NCBI RefSeq assembly: GCF_019649055.1
Contig: NW_026570454.1
Span: 1-64,000 of the forward strand
Length of the DNA stretch: 64,000 nt
Source of the DNA: Paramacrobiotus metropolitanus
Lineage: Eukaryota > Tardigrada > Eutardigrada > Parachela > Macrobiotidae
Direction: 5' to 3'
Shown piece by piece: positions 52,753 to 64,000 of this stretch. Position 1 is the first letter of the stretch. Each line of letters opens with the position of its first letter. The position numbers and the translations under genes were made by a program. The notes under the pieces are model-generated. The model did no database searches. It was not told the DNA's origin and saw only the letters and a list, made by a program, of their open reading frames with translations.

Positions 52753-55022
52753 AAGGTTGTTCGTTCAAACGGATGGAATGAGAGACGCAAAATTTATGTT
52801 GCGATTGTGACTGCTTTCCTCAGACGGGAAATGCTGCGATCTGTTTGGATTAGGTTATTTTCGTCTGGTGGGATCAGCCGATTTTAAACCACCACAATTC
52901 TACACCGGGAGCAACCAACAAAGGAGCTGTTCATCCTTCACGCGACGCCAGATAACTTGTCAATATCTGCATGTGCTTAGATCAGCAGTTTAAACCGTTG
53001 GAGGAGTTCTTAATGGGTACTTGATGGCTTGCTGGTTATTTCCGGTTAATAAGCTATCTCATTGCTTATTACGAGTACATCCTGTTGTCACAGTTCGCAT
53101 ACAGAGTAGACGCCGTAAAAATTTCGTGATGTGTTACAAATGCATTTTTCAGCTATTATGCAAAAATTCAAAAGTTCAAACAATTAAATTTAGCGCATCT
53201 ACGCAGTTCGGTCCACACTGAGATTCGGTAGAATTATTGTATGAGTAAATTGTACATTTAAGGATGTGACAGTGTTACATTGACTATCACAGTGAGTATC
53301 ATTTCCTGTATACAAGGACTTTGTAAAGATATTAGCATTTTCACTTTGTATACGCATCAATCTTTTTCATTATGCAATCCGATTACACAATTAGAATCAG
53401 CGAATTATTCGGATTTAGAAGCCACCTAATTCGTTTAGAAGTCATCAGTTTTCTGATTAATTCAGATTCATTAAAATAAAAAAAGGCTGATGCGTAAAAT
53501 GAAATTGCTAATGTCCTCACGAAGTCCATGACTGTATAGAACGACAACTATAGCCAAAATGGCCCACTCTGTCCGTGTGAGTCGTGTTCTTGCCGGCATT
53601 AAATTAAGTACAAGAATGGTATTGACCCGTAACAGCCCAAGTGGCCGCGGGACAATTCGTCGTGAGACATTTTCGTCATGCACTTTTAGTCGCAACGGCT
53701 GATTTGGCTTGGGACAGCTCGCTTTGCAGCCGTTTTGTTGGGTGACATTTGGTTGCGCGACGGTCTGCAGAGTCGAAGAATTATGGACTGATTCATGGCA
53801 ACGACCAGGCAGAATATTTGCCACAAAAGCGAAGTGTCCTTATATCTTTTAAGGTAAGCTCACCGAGAGACCGAGTACGGGATCTCTTCGAGGTTAACCT
53901 GTGTTTCGAAAACTCGAGGTTCATTCGTACCCTTGAGTACCGTATCTTCATGGATATAATGCAAGGAATTGGTGAACCAGCAAATAAGCAATGAAGCGCA
54001 GAGTGAAAACGCTACTCTAGTACCGTACATATCTACAAGCCGGTCCGGAGATAACGCACGATAGAAAACAATGAACAATGTAAATTTATGGGTTACGCCA
54101 AACACAATACTACGGCGCGCCACGCTGTTTTCCCACGTAACCTGCATTTGGCTGGCTGGTGGCTTGGTGCACGCCATATAGATAAATGAGTACAATTGTA
54201 AGTTTGCAACTGCCTGACGGGAGGCGGCTAGAAACGGTCGGTGCTTCAAAGGACAACCTAACTGCGGGGGCGCATTTACGCATTTAGGCGCATTTAGTTG
54301 TACGTACCTTTCCGTGCTCGGCTTGTACATGCATTGGTATCCACCGGAGTATTTTTCGGGCGGTTACATTTTTTTGGAATGTTATTTTATCAAGCCAAGC
54401 TAATAAGCTAATATATTTTAAACGTATGCACAAAACTGCCTCCAGGGACTCCGTGATCTCTAATCCTTGACCACCTAATCGACGAAAGTAGCGTACGTGA
54501 TGGAACTGCCCCGTCGGCCTTAAATCCAGCATTCGGAGCGCGCAGAATTTCTGTGCTAAGCGCGTGCATCCTGCGGTACAAGCCTGGCTCGGCACGAGAT
54601 TTACGGGATGGGCATACGATGCACTACGATCACACTACTGATTGCGCAGCACGCCATCGCCAAGAGCATTAAACAAGCCATGTCCCGAATGTTGACACGA
54701 GCGATGAAACAATCCGATTTCTGAACCATAATTTAATCATGCAGAGATTTTCTTAACGATGATCGAGCATGTTTCTCGTACGTCGCAATAAAGCGGCAGT
54801 GTTGGATAAATATTTATACTGTCATCTTTTACTGAGAAAAATGTAATCATTGACAACAATTTGAAATGTTTTCGTCGGCACGCAGTTAGAGCGCTACACA
54901 TAAATTCGCAAGAAGACGCATCAGTTGTCCAAAAATATGGAAGATTCAAATAATTGAAGTGAACAACATATAAATATTGGCAACATGGGAACTAACGTAC
55001 AAAAGAAATTTATCTGTAATTA
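52753..55022. other. Region with only weak candidate frames
   Basis: No confident gene in 2.3 kb. Minus-strand open frames at 53471-53824, 53860-54330 and 54284-54595 carry hydrophobic segments (TEWAILAIVVVLYSHG, FSLCASLLICWFTNSLHYI). One contains RLVDMYGTR, similar to the loop-2/3 motif of MFS transporters. They could be exons of a diverged membrane protein, but I could not build a consistent model. Confidence 0.25.
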
Positions 55023-56521
55023 TTAATCGACCTCTTTGAGTTGTGACTGCGTCAGAGTAAAGCGACGTTGAACACCATCTGCCGTCGCATGTCCGATATC
55101 ACCGGTGCAGTACGAGTGAATCCTGGATAATACCATCCGGCAGCGATTTTTGTAATCCGCGTTGATGCTCAGACAAACAACCTATATAAAAAAAGTTATA
55201 AAGTAAAAACATAAATTACACCAAAAAAAATCTTGACATTGTATGACGCAGTGAAATACTGTTAATATAAAAATTAATACTACGATAATCGATATATATA
55301 AAATACATACCGGTAAATACATAAAATATAAATTTAAATATAAAATACTATCGAATATATTAATTACAGTATATAAAATGCTATTGAAATTGCATAAATT
55401 GTTTTCATAACATTCTGATATATTTTCTTAATTTTTTTCTTATTTTTCTATTTCTGCTTATGGTGTGCAAGGACACTATAAATATAATGGGTGATTTTCT
55501 TGCGCATTCCGGAAAACTTATGCGTTATGCTGCGCAGTACAAATGCGGATCTATTGATTTTTTTAAATATATCAATATCACCGTTAATTCCGGCAACACT
55601 TCAGCACGCCTGCAAACATCAACACCGTATTCTATTACTCACCGGAATCGTCGCATACCCGAACAACAGCAGCGCGCGTAAAAACAACGCCAACACCGGC
55701 TGCGACGTGTACGCCCCGGCGAACACCCCCGCGGCAATGGGCGCCGGCATCAGACAGCACGTATACCACACATACGACACGAAGAGCATCCGCACACTCC
55801 GCCACCGGCGCCGGAACACCACCCGCTTCCGCACCTCCTTCACGGCCTCCGCGGCCACCACCTGCCGCTGCCGGCGGACAATCTCCACGCCCACATGTAA
55901 AAAAATCAGCAGGTAGACGCCGCCCAGGGCGGTAATGGGCACCGTCGCGGCCAGATGGGTGATAACGGTGTAGGTGACCGTCTCCGGGGCGGGCGCCACC
56001 CCGCACGTCCCCCACGGCGGGGTCGACTGGAAAACGGCGCCCTGGCGAAAGTAGACGAGCAAGGCGAGGGTGAAACCGATCATCCAGGGGAACAGGACCA
56101 TGGAAAAGGTCACCGGCTTCGTGGTTAGGTGAGGATAGTGATGCGGGAAGATTATAGCGATTAGGCGATTAATCCCGATTAAAAGCGACGTGTAGTTAAC
56201 GGAATCCAGGGAAGCGTAGTACCATAATAAAGTGTGTTGGCAGAATGTATCGGAGAGTGGATTAACCGGTGCGTAAAAATACGTGGAGACGGATAAGATC
56301 AACATATGTACGGAGCATAATACCGCGTTGGTCAATAACAGATGCGCGATTAAGTAACCCGATCCCGAGCGCAGTTTCTGGCTGGTTATGATAATCAGGA
56401 ATAAACATGTGTTGAAAAATCCACCGAGGATGCAGAAGATGAGCATGATGGTGAACCAGGCGGTTAGTTCGTTGGAGTAGGTTCTCCACGCCGGAAGGGA
56501 ATTGTTGACGGTGGCGTTCAT
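55023..56521 (-). CDS. Seven-transmembrane GPCR (putative chemoreceptor), two exons
   Basis: Exons 55643-56521 (donor CCG|GTGAGT) and 55023-55181 (acceptor TTTATATAG) join in phase 0, giving 345 residues. I use the ATG at 56521 (MNATVNNSLPAW) because it follows the usual pattern of a short glycosylated N terminus; the frame is open further upstream. TM1 is WFTIMLIFCILGGFF. TM3 follows a Cys (TFCQHTLLWYYASL) and ends GINRLIAIIFPHHYP (NR for DRY). TM6 precedes SVRMLFVSYVWYTCCLM. TM7 spans the junction, GYATIP|VVCLSINADYKNRCR. As with the third GPCR, the last intron falls within TM7, which suggests a shared family. Exon 1 is very GC-rich in its 3' half. Confidence 0.8.
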
Positions 56522-57516
56522 GGTGGAAATGTGAAGATGCCGGGATGAGGATTGTGTTTGTGTTGGGATAATGCGCGGAGGCGGCGAACGGATGCCGGTA
56601 GATGTGTTCCTTGGGTAATTGCGTATGCACACCTGGTCACGGCATGTTTGCGGTGTGTTTGTGATTGCGAATGAGGGATGCGCTGTGCGGTTGAGGGAGA
56701 GGGATGACACATACGTCGGCATATCGATAAATTATAGCGGAACGACGCGGTATCACGGGATGTACTGCCGGTTGTCGATATTGTTGGTGTTGCCGGTATT
56801 AACTACGTAATTGGCAAAGACGGTAACTAGCCGGCGTGGATCACGTGAATGTTAATTCTTCAAATGAAGGACCATAATATATAACTAATATTGTAAAGCA
56901 AATTTTCGTTTGACATTTATCGGAAGCAGAAAACAGGAAATCGTTTCAAAATTTGCGATTTGGATAATTTAAATATACAAAAATATATTCTGTAAATAGG
57001 TACTGCAGTACGTAACATCTTGGTAGCTCTGTACATTTTTTTAGATTTGCCTCAAAACGCAGAATGTGTGTAGCGTAGCCGCCGTAGCATTTATAAACGA
57101 TTTACAGAGTTGTGTTTATTTGCAGTTTGCATGTCAATTTAGAAAATATTGCAAAGATCGATTAAATCTGTAATGTCTGCGAATATTGTAGGAAACATAT
57201 CGCTATTTCTTGATCATAAGACTTCTACTATATACAGGGTATGCGGAATCTGGCCAAGGCGAGTACAACAAACCTAATACGTTACGCGGTGCTTGATCGT
57301 CAGTAAATCTTTTTAACGACTTGTAATTGATGAACAACATCCATAGGCAGTGCAACACACAACCATTGATATCGAATATTCCGCAACTGTTTTCGCCGAC
57401 ATTAACAAATTTAAAGCCAAAACAACATCTTGAGGTACCTAGCTAAGAAACAAATCACAGGAATTTGTAACCATGTGCATGATAACTACGTAACAGAAAC
57501 AGCATTCGCATAAAAA
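56522..57516. other. Intergenic region
   Basis: No gene is seen. The possible upstream extension of the GPCR frame (to 56722) reads as low-complexity Ser/Thr/Pro sequence. Confidence 0.35.
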
Positions 57517-57878
57517 TTACGCCGACGCCGCACACGAATATCGTATGAGCAAATACGCCGACCGGCATTCGGGCTTGACGGCAGGATCCGCCGCTTTTAA
57601 GATACATCCCGGTTTGTTGTTGCAGAATTTGGCCATATCGTTGGCGCGCTGCGCCTGCTGCGACACATCGTCAAAACACACCGGGTCGATGCTCAACTGC
57701 TGGAATTGGCGGGCGCGGGCGAATTTTATATCGGAGATCGACACCACCGGCAGCCGTTCGTCCTCAATACAGCGGAGGATGGCCGTGTCGCCTTCTTTTA
57801 GCGCCATGCGGTAACGCTGAATGATGGGCGTGTCGTCCATCACCGCCACATCGCTGGCGGATGCCCGATGGAGTAAGG
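57517..57878 (-). CDS. SUEL-type lectin domain, terminal exon
   Basis: One exon with acceptor GTTCACTAG at the right, ending in TAA at 57517. The reading contains ILRCIEDERLPVVSISDIKF, ARARQF, then VCFDDVSQQAQ, CNNKPGCILKA, ECRSAYLLIRYSC. Six cysteines and the closing YxC match a SUEL/galactose-binding lectin domain, as in the 23.4-24.2 kb gene, though the two are only distantly alike. The domain sits at the C terminus. The 5' exons are not found; a candidate exon lies near 58740-58930. Confidence 0.5.
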
Positions 57879-59179
57879 CTAGTGAACACTACAGGAAAAT
57901 CTTTGTCACACGGATTGTTGAGCTTATGTGCAAGATGAGCAAATAAGAAAATAAGCAGATGATATAATGCAAGAAACTTTAACAGTAATAAATAAATGGA
58001 TAATAAATAAGTGCATGCGATGATATTAAAAAAGATGCTTCAATAATGAACAGTAATAATGATAAAAATTAAGAAAAAAATAAAACTATTTTGACTACAT
58101 AATAATATTGTTATGGTATGTAGGTATTTTGATTTCGTGCAAGTTGCAGCTCATTGTAAAATTATGAGGATTATTGTAATCCGTTACACAATCTAGTATT
58201 GAACACCATTTTTTATGTGAATGCATTTTAACCGAAATCTTTTATCAATTGCTAATCGCTGAGTTTCTTTACAAGACAAGAACTAAGAAAATCAATACGC
58301 GTATTAAAGTTAATAAAAACGCAGGGTGAATAATAAACGGTTAAGTAACTGCACCTCGTTGTGACGATGGTAAAAAATTTTTTTTGCCAACAATTATAAC
58401 GATATCAATCGAATTTCATAAAAAATATTACAAAATTTTAATAAAATTGTTAACTGTTAACACAATTTCGTCAACAGTAAACATATTTTATTTATTCAAC
58501 GCATTGTACTACTCTGTACGGTATATTACTGCCGTAACTCGTAATCGAATAATTTATAAATGTTGCGAAGAGTTTGCACAAATTTCCAGAAACCTAGGGA
58601 ACTGTTCGAAGCATTCTAACGGAAAACGTTTTTAAATAATTTATTTGCGAAAGCAAGAAGCAGGAAGTAAGGTATTCCGGTAACTTTTTCTGCCGCTTTC
58701 CCACATTTCACATCGGTTTCGCACTTACAAGAAACTGTGACACTATGAAAAAAAAGTGAATTATATTTACTTCTACAAAGTAAAACGTTTTCTATAAACC
58801 TAGATGATAAATTTAGCCCTGGATCGGTTAAACCGGATAAAGCCAATGCACTACGGTTTTTAGTATCTTCAACTTTTGCTGTAACGATCTGAAGACTGGC
58901 ATTAACAGTTCGGAGGTTCAAATAGTTTGCTAAATGATTAAATTGGAATTTCTCAATTAAAAGTATGATAAATATATGCTTTAAGAAAGTTAAATGTTTA
59001 TTTTCTTGTGCACGTGGTCTGCTCCACCGCTACAAATACCCTAACACTCACCAAGATGGTAAAGCGGATCCGGTAAATCATTATAGATATTCCCATCGTG
59101 TAGAATATTACGTACATCCGTGAGAAACAACACAATTACCGCAAATTAAGAATGAATCGGTAATCTAATTAGAACGTGC
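57879..59179. other. Spacer or intron with one candidate exon
   Basis: AT-rich. On the minus strand about 58740-58930 reads NYLNLRTVNASLQIVTAKVE and SALALSGLTDPGLNLSSRF, preceded by an acceptor CATTTAG and followed by a GTAAGT donor. This could be an extracellular-domain exon of the SUEL-type gene. Otherwise nothing is seen. Confidence 0.25.
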
Positions 59180-60588
59180 GTGCACGGTAGGCGACAAGAA
59201 CGGCACATTGACGGCCAACATTGTAGCGTGCATTACATGTGTGGTGGTGATTCCGGGTTCAATAGTCGGCGATGCTTGTGCTGTCCGGCCGAAAGGCATA
59301 CTGACCGGCATGCTTTGTGCTTGGCACAGATGTGTACCTGTATTATTTTATACGTGCAGTATGAGTACTTGTACAGTGGCGATTACTTTCGCATACAACA
59401 AAAAGCGCGCATTAACGGAAAACGTATTAGTAATAATTTGCCATGGAAGTATATGTATTTGTACGTGTTTCGATGGCGCTCACATTAATTTTAGAAATCG
59501 GATTTCTAAATGGCAGTATTACCCAATCAATAATAAAGATATGAATCATAGTAATAACGGTACATCTATTTAGACGTTAACTCATATGGGAAACGTATGG
59601 ATCACAATCACCCTTAAATCAGTGTTTTTCTGTCTCGAAGAAGACAAAATTTGTCCTGGAAGTATTTTGTCGTAATCCGACATAACATAATCAATTTTGT
59701 CGGTAGAAACTGTGCCCTCACCGCCCCCCCCCCAATCGTTTATGAGAATAACTACGGCTGTTTTCTAAATATTATATTATATTTGTAGTACGATATTAGT
59801 GACTTTAATGAGCTTGTGCGGATTCTTTTGTAGAGGCGCTTTTCTTTATTATCAGGGCGATTGAGATGGTGTATGTAAACTGTGTACGTATACATGTACG
59901 TATAATGACACCGGCATCGAACAATTAATTAATCCCAGTTTGGGAAAAACTATATTCATCCTTTCCTGGAAAAATAATTTTTGCTCACTGTATTCTGCGG
60001 ATTCTGTTTTGTGCGTGGATAGTTAGTAACTTGGTACAAACCTTCCACTCCAATTTCGCTTGATTAGCATAAAAATTATACATGTGTGCTTCGATTGTGA
60101 AGCAATTAGAGATACATAACGGTGCAAAGCGCACAATAATTGTGCAACAATTGCAATCATTGCTTCCCAAAGCAAAGAAATAGGCATCAATTCGTCACAA
60201 AATGCGGCTGCACTGTTCAGACTATTTCAAAATCTTTGCCTAAAAGACGCAGTGGCACAGCCTGATGCTCCTGGTCGTTATCCCAATAAATTAAACAGCT
60301 CCATAATAATTATTTGTAAACGTAAAACCAAGGTTTAGTGGTGCAGTGCGGTACGAAGCTTGCGATCGACTGAAATATCAAGTTTTGAGTTTGCATCGCA
60401 CTGACAACTTTTGCCGCGGGCAATGGAACTGTACATATGGCGCATTTAGCCGTTGCGACGAGACTCCGTGTGAAATCCTGATAAGAGACTTTTTTATACC
60501 AGTAATAGTGATACGCGTAGTATCACGCGTCCGTGCGCGTCTGCTGTGTGAGGTTGGCATTAAGTGTTTAACGTCTTCTGTTAATTAA
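59180..60588 (+). pseudogene. Possible GPCR remnant
   Basis: After an acceptor-like ACGGTAG, an open frame reads LTANIVACITCVVVIPGSIV (TM2-like) and LCAWHRCVPVLFYTCSMSTC (TM3-like with the expected Cys). About 900 bp downstream, WNCTYGAFSRCDETPC, then IRDFFIPVIVIRVVS, looks like a second extracellular loop and TM5. No consistent splice model joins them and other helices are missing. It is either a decayed receptor or a diverged gene with exons I cannot see. Confidence 0.25.
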
Positions 60589-62783
60589 TCATATGATTAA
60601 TGAACAGAAATAAGAAAAATAAAATAAACGAAATATTACAGTACTTTGGCGGTGTTCTTTATATACTGGTATACTGTTACTGTATACATATGTAAGTACA
60701 CATACTATATAGAATATAGCGATATAGGTACATATATTTTTTCTATATATAGATAATAAGTATGTATATCGAGCTATATTTAGTTAATTTGTTTAACTTT
60801 ACCGCTGATATACCAGGTATTTGGGCTTCTGATATAATTCAGTTTTGCATTTATCACAAGTTTATAAAGATGCAGTTGTTTTAAAGTTTAGCAGTAATTA
60901 CTATAGGTAAAAAGCGGGCCGTTTCGGTTTTGTGCTTGCCATGATTAGAAATCGGTCTAATTTACAGATACAAGGCCATTAATTTTTTCAAGGAATTAAC
61001 GTAATCAGTTAGTTTTTCATGGCGCGTGTGAAAAATTACACATGCCGACTTTCATTTACAGTGTCTTATACTCATTTTAACTGCTCCAAATATACAGAAT
61101 TCCGTAAGTCATATCTCGATTATTGTACGTACTCTCTGTAATCTACGCAGACCTCTCTCCAGATTTGTGAAGGTGATTAATGTAATATTTATAAAGTGCT
61201 ACCCATATAATATATACGTAATATTATATAGTATGCGTAAGTAATGCAGATGCATAATAATGCATACTGCGCCTTATGCATAATTACTGATTAGATTTCA
61301 ATTAACCAATCATTAAGAACAAAAAACGAAGAAAAACCTAATCTTTTAAGATACACCAAGATTTATAGAGGTTTATCCGTGTGTACTACTTCAGAAGAGG
61401 TCTATCCATATTATTTACTATGGTTATAGTAATACAGTCGGAAGTCCCACAGCGCACTCTAAATTTTACCGTACGACGGTACGGACGTGCGCAAGCAAAC
61501 GGGCACAATGGGTGACTGGAAAGTGCAGCGACTGATCACCTTGTTTTCACAGGTTTTCAAGATGACGATGCGTGAGTGTGTATCAACTTGAGCATTTCCC
61601 CTTTTTTAAAATTAAAAAAAAAGGAAAAATATTTAATTTAAAACATACCACTGTATAAAGTGTAAGCAACTGAGCTTTGGCCAATAAAAATGCAGGTTTA
61701 TGAGTAAAACTAGCTGCCGACAGGTGCTTGGCAGTCGGCAGCTCAAGTTGGTTTTCATTTTCGATTATTGCGAACAAAATTTGCCGAACCACGACAATGT
61801 ACTCGCGACGAACGAGATAAAGTTATACTGCCCAGGCGTTATCAGTCAGCTTGGTAAGCGATCTGCATGAACCGACATGCACATTCGTGAATCACATGCG
61901 TTTTTCTGTGAGCCACTGATCCGAAACATATGAAACTGTCTTTCCATATAAATGTTATTAATAGGGTTAAACTGTATACGGTATTTCTTGTTGATACCGC
62001 ATGAACGTATTCCGAGTACATTCTAATGCTGGCTCGTATCGTACCAAGTGATTTCGTGTTGACCATGTCGTACAAGAGCAACCGCAAAAAAACTCATTTA
62101 TCAGTTGTTCCTTGCTGACCGACACAAAAAAAACACCAAACGCATTACTTCATATTGCATATAATCGTTCAGAAAAATCATAATAAATTAATTGCCACAC
62201 ACACACACCATTAATCCATGCGCACTCGACTGACATTTGCAACAACCAGAGAAAATCAATCGCAAAATTATGGCCAACACAACATTGCCGATTGCATACA
62301 GTACGTTTTGCGCGGAAGCTAACAGTAAAAACTACCAAGTTTCGGATGATCGCAGCCGCATCCGGTGAACAAGCGTATTTACTCCAGAGCATCGCTGGCC
62401 GAACGTTTGCCCGGTGGACTGCAAAAGGTCACCATATATTTAGCACCACTTTTACGTATTGATGCGTATATACGTAATAAATTATATATATTGTATAAAC
62501 TTCTTTTACAGTTTCTGTAAATAACCAAATACCAATCATTTAAATTTTTTTAAAATGCAGATGTACTAATTTATTTCGTAGTGATTCATGCATACTGTAT
62601 AAATAAAATTTCCTCATAGAATTATTTTGCAAAAAATATAATCGTACAGTTAGTAGTCTTGTATTTTGGTAAAACATTATTTTTATGTAACTCATATCTA
62701 ATCTACAATGCAGTTTGTCGAACTTGTTGGCAATAAAGATGGCAGAATTACTTATAAACTTGCGATAATAAATTATGTTCTAC
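60589..62783. other. Gene-poor AT-rich region
   Basis: No confident gene in 2.2 kb. TATATA-rich stretches at about 60660-60780 and 61195-61260; a short CA microsatellite at about 62197; one AAAGGTCAC at about 62425. A possible short exon (MGDWKVQRLITLFSQ) starts at 61524 but has no partner exon. Confidence 0.35.
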
Positions 62784-64000
62784 TTACGACGATGTGCGTG
62801 GCGCCGCGATGGACACGAGAAACTCGGGTATCTGGCCGGCAAACTCCGTGGTTGCGGCCGGCGGGATACTGCATTCGCAGTACGGCGCATTCTCGTTGTC
62901 GTAACGGCGCGGTGCCGGCAGAGCAGCACAGCGCGGACAGCTGGTCTGACGGCGCTGCGCCTGGTTGCCGTGGTAGCCTTCCCGCGCCGCCTGCCAGTAG
63001 TAGCGCGGCATCCGGCAGGACTCCACCACGACAATCAGCGAATTGGGATCCTTGGGACGGTCCACCAGCTTGGAGTAGCCGTTGGTGCCGCGCAATCCCG
63101 GCAGACCCTAGAAAAATAAAATTTTAATAAAAATCTAAAAATAATTATACCGCCATAGAAACCGGCATACCTTACAAAACAAACTATAAATATTTAGAAT
63201 ATAAAAAAATCTTAACTAATTTTCAATTTTAATGAAACAATAATTTTTGAGCTTTTTGGTAAATTCAGAAACTAAGTGCAAATGTTAAAAAATAAAGCAG
63301 ATATTATAAAAAATATTTCAAAATATTAAAATATACGCCTATATATATTTTTCGCATATTTCGGCTTTTCGACGCTTCGGGAAATTATGCAGCAAATAAT
63401 GACAGCAATAAAAATCTGAATAAATAAAATACTGTGGTATGTACCTATTTGTAATAATTCAGGAAATAAACACGATTTTTTAAATTTAGTAAAGTGTTAT
63501 TAGAAATAGTTTATTAATAAAATAAAGATTTAAGTATAAATGAATATTTTTATTTTTAATCCCGAATACTCGTATAGTCTGAGACAAAAAAACGGAAACA
63601 TTACATCAGTAATGATTGAAATGCTATAACACTAACAGATCGAGTAACGACGCTTTAAACTTATAATACTTTGTACTGTATTTACATTTTCCATGCATTT
63701 GCCTGGTGCGGTTGTGTTATACATAAATACCGTACCTTTATATACGTTACACAGATTTCATAGGTCTCCCTGGCCTCAAAACGCATCGGCGTCGGGAAGA
63801 GGATATGGCACACGGAGCTCTCGTTCTGTGCGTCCAGTACGAAGGAGCCGGCGGTTGATCCCAGCAACTGGGCGTTCTTGCGTCGGAACACGGCGACACT
63901 GGCGCACATCTTGATGAAACGGCCTCCCACCGGCTGGTCAGTCGGACGGTACAGACCGACACCGTGAAGATAGATGGTCTGATTGGCGGCCAGCCTATTC
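62784..64000 (-). CDS. PHR-like domain protein, 3' end, cut by the right window edge
   Basis: Exons 63751-64000 (open at the window edge; donor TGT|GTAACG) and 62784-63107 (acceptor TTTTTCTAG) join in phase 0. The first reads NQTIYLHGVGLYRPTDQP, then VFRRKNAQLLGS, then SSVCHILFPTPMRFEARETYEI. The second reads GTNGYSKLVDRPKDPNSLIV and, after a Cys-rich insert (SCPRCAALP, YCECSIPP), TTEFAGQIPEFLVSIA. The opening GxGLYG-like strand, the FxxPxxFxAxxxYEI strand and the closing GQIPE are those of PHR domains, seen in BTB-PHR and PHR ubiquitin-ligase proteins. A strong GTAAGT donor overlaps the stop codon (62782-62787), so a further 3' exon may be used. The assignment is from pattern only. Confidence 0.4.

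Noticed and set aside
53860-54330. Minus-strand frame with RLVDMYGTR, like an MFS motif
   Set aside because: One short motif in a 156-residue frame; no consistent gene model with the neighbouring frames.
61524-61571. Short exon-like frame MGDWKVQRLITLFSQ
   Set aside because: Has a start and possible donors but no downstream exon in the window.

Overview
The window looks like nuclear DNA from a small invertebrate animal. Genes are split by short GT-AG introns (donors are mostly GTAAGT or GTACGT). GC-rich exons sit in AT-rich intergenic DNA, and nearly every recognisable product is animal-like: seven-transmembrane receptors, gustatory-receptor-like proteins, a beta-1,4-galactosyltransferase, SUEL-type lectins and a chromo-barrel protein. 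A tardigrade is my best guess, but that rests on the gene mix and is not proven. All gene models below were spliced by hand from reading frame, splice sites and intron phase.

Layout. 1 to about 12.5 kb: a Ty3/Gypsy-type LTR retrotransposon on the minus strand, a fossil cut by the left window edge. RNase H, reverse transcriptase and protease regions run leftwards. They are preceded by a Gag-like frame with a zinc knuckle, an unusual 596-residue coiled-coil frame, and a leader packed with AAAGGTCAC repeats. 13.0-15.7 kb: a six-exon proline-rich gene of unknown function. 17.0-20.6 kb: a tandem pair of GPCRs, the second gutted. 21.4-23.0 kb: a secreted Vps62-domain protein. 23.4-26.5 kb: a SUEL-like lectin, a cysteine-rich-domain protein and a small basic protein, all minus strand. 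28.1-29.5 kb: a small low-complexity protein. 30.8-34.5 kb: a third GPCR whose introns hold a dead copy of its own last exon, a long palindrome and a clean non-autonomous DNA transposon. 34.8-36.5 kb: a secreted LRR protein. 37.8-40.3 kb and 50.2-52.8 kb: two gustatory-receptor-like genes with matching 3' exon structure. 43.6-44.7 kb: a chromo-barrel-like protein. 45.4 kb: a tRNA-like Pol III unit. 45.8-47.2 kb: a P-loop GTPase with a C-terminal zinc motif. 48.4-49.7 kb: a B4GALT-type enzyme. 55.0-56.5 kb: a fourth GPCR. 57.5-57.9 kb: a second SUEL-like exon. 62.8-64 kb: the 3' end of a PHR-like gene.

How the genes fit together. The window is rich in likely chemoreceptors: four GPCR loci whose TM3 ends in NR instead of DRY, two gustatory-like receptors, and fragments of others. 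Secreted or surface proteins (two SUEL-like lectins, LRR, Vps62-domain, cysteine-rich) lie between them. This fits a region of fast birth and death of environment-sensing genes. Mobile and palindromic DNA sits mainly in introns and spacers.

The most unusual signal is the 9-bp motif AAAGGTCAC. By eye there are about 60-75 exact or near copies in the 11.5 kb of retroelement before its upstream region, against about ten in the other 52 kb. Leader copies point one way and most body copies point the other, so leader and body RNA would be complementary at many places.
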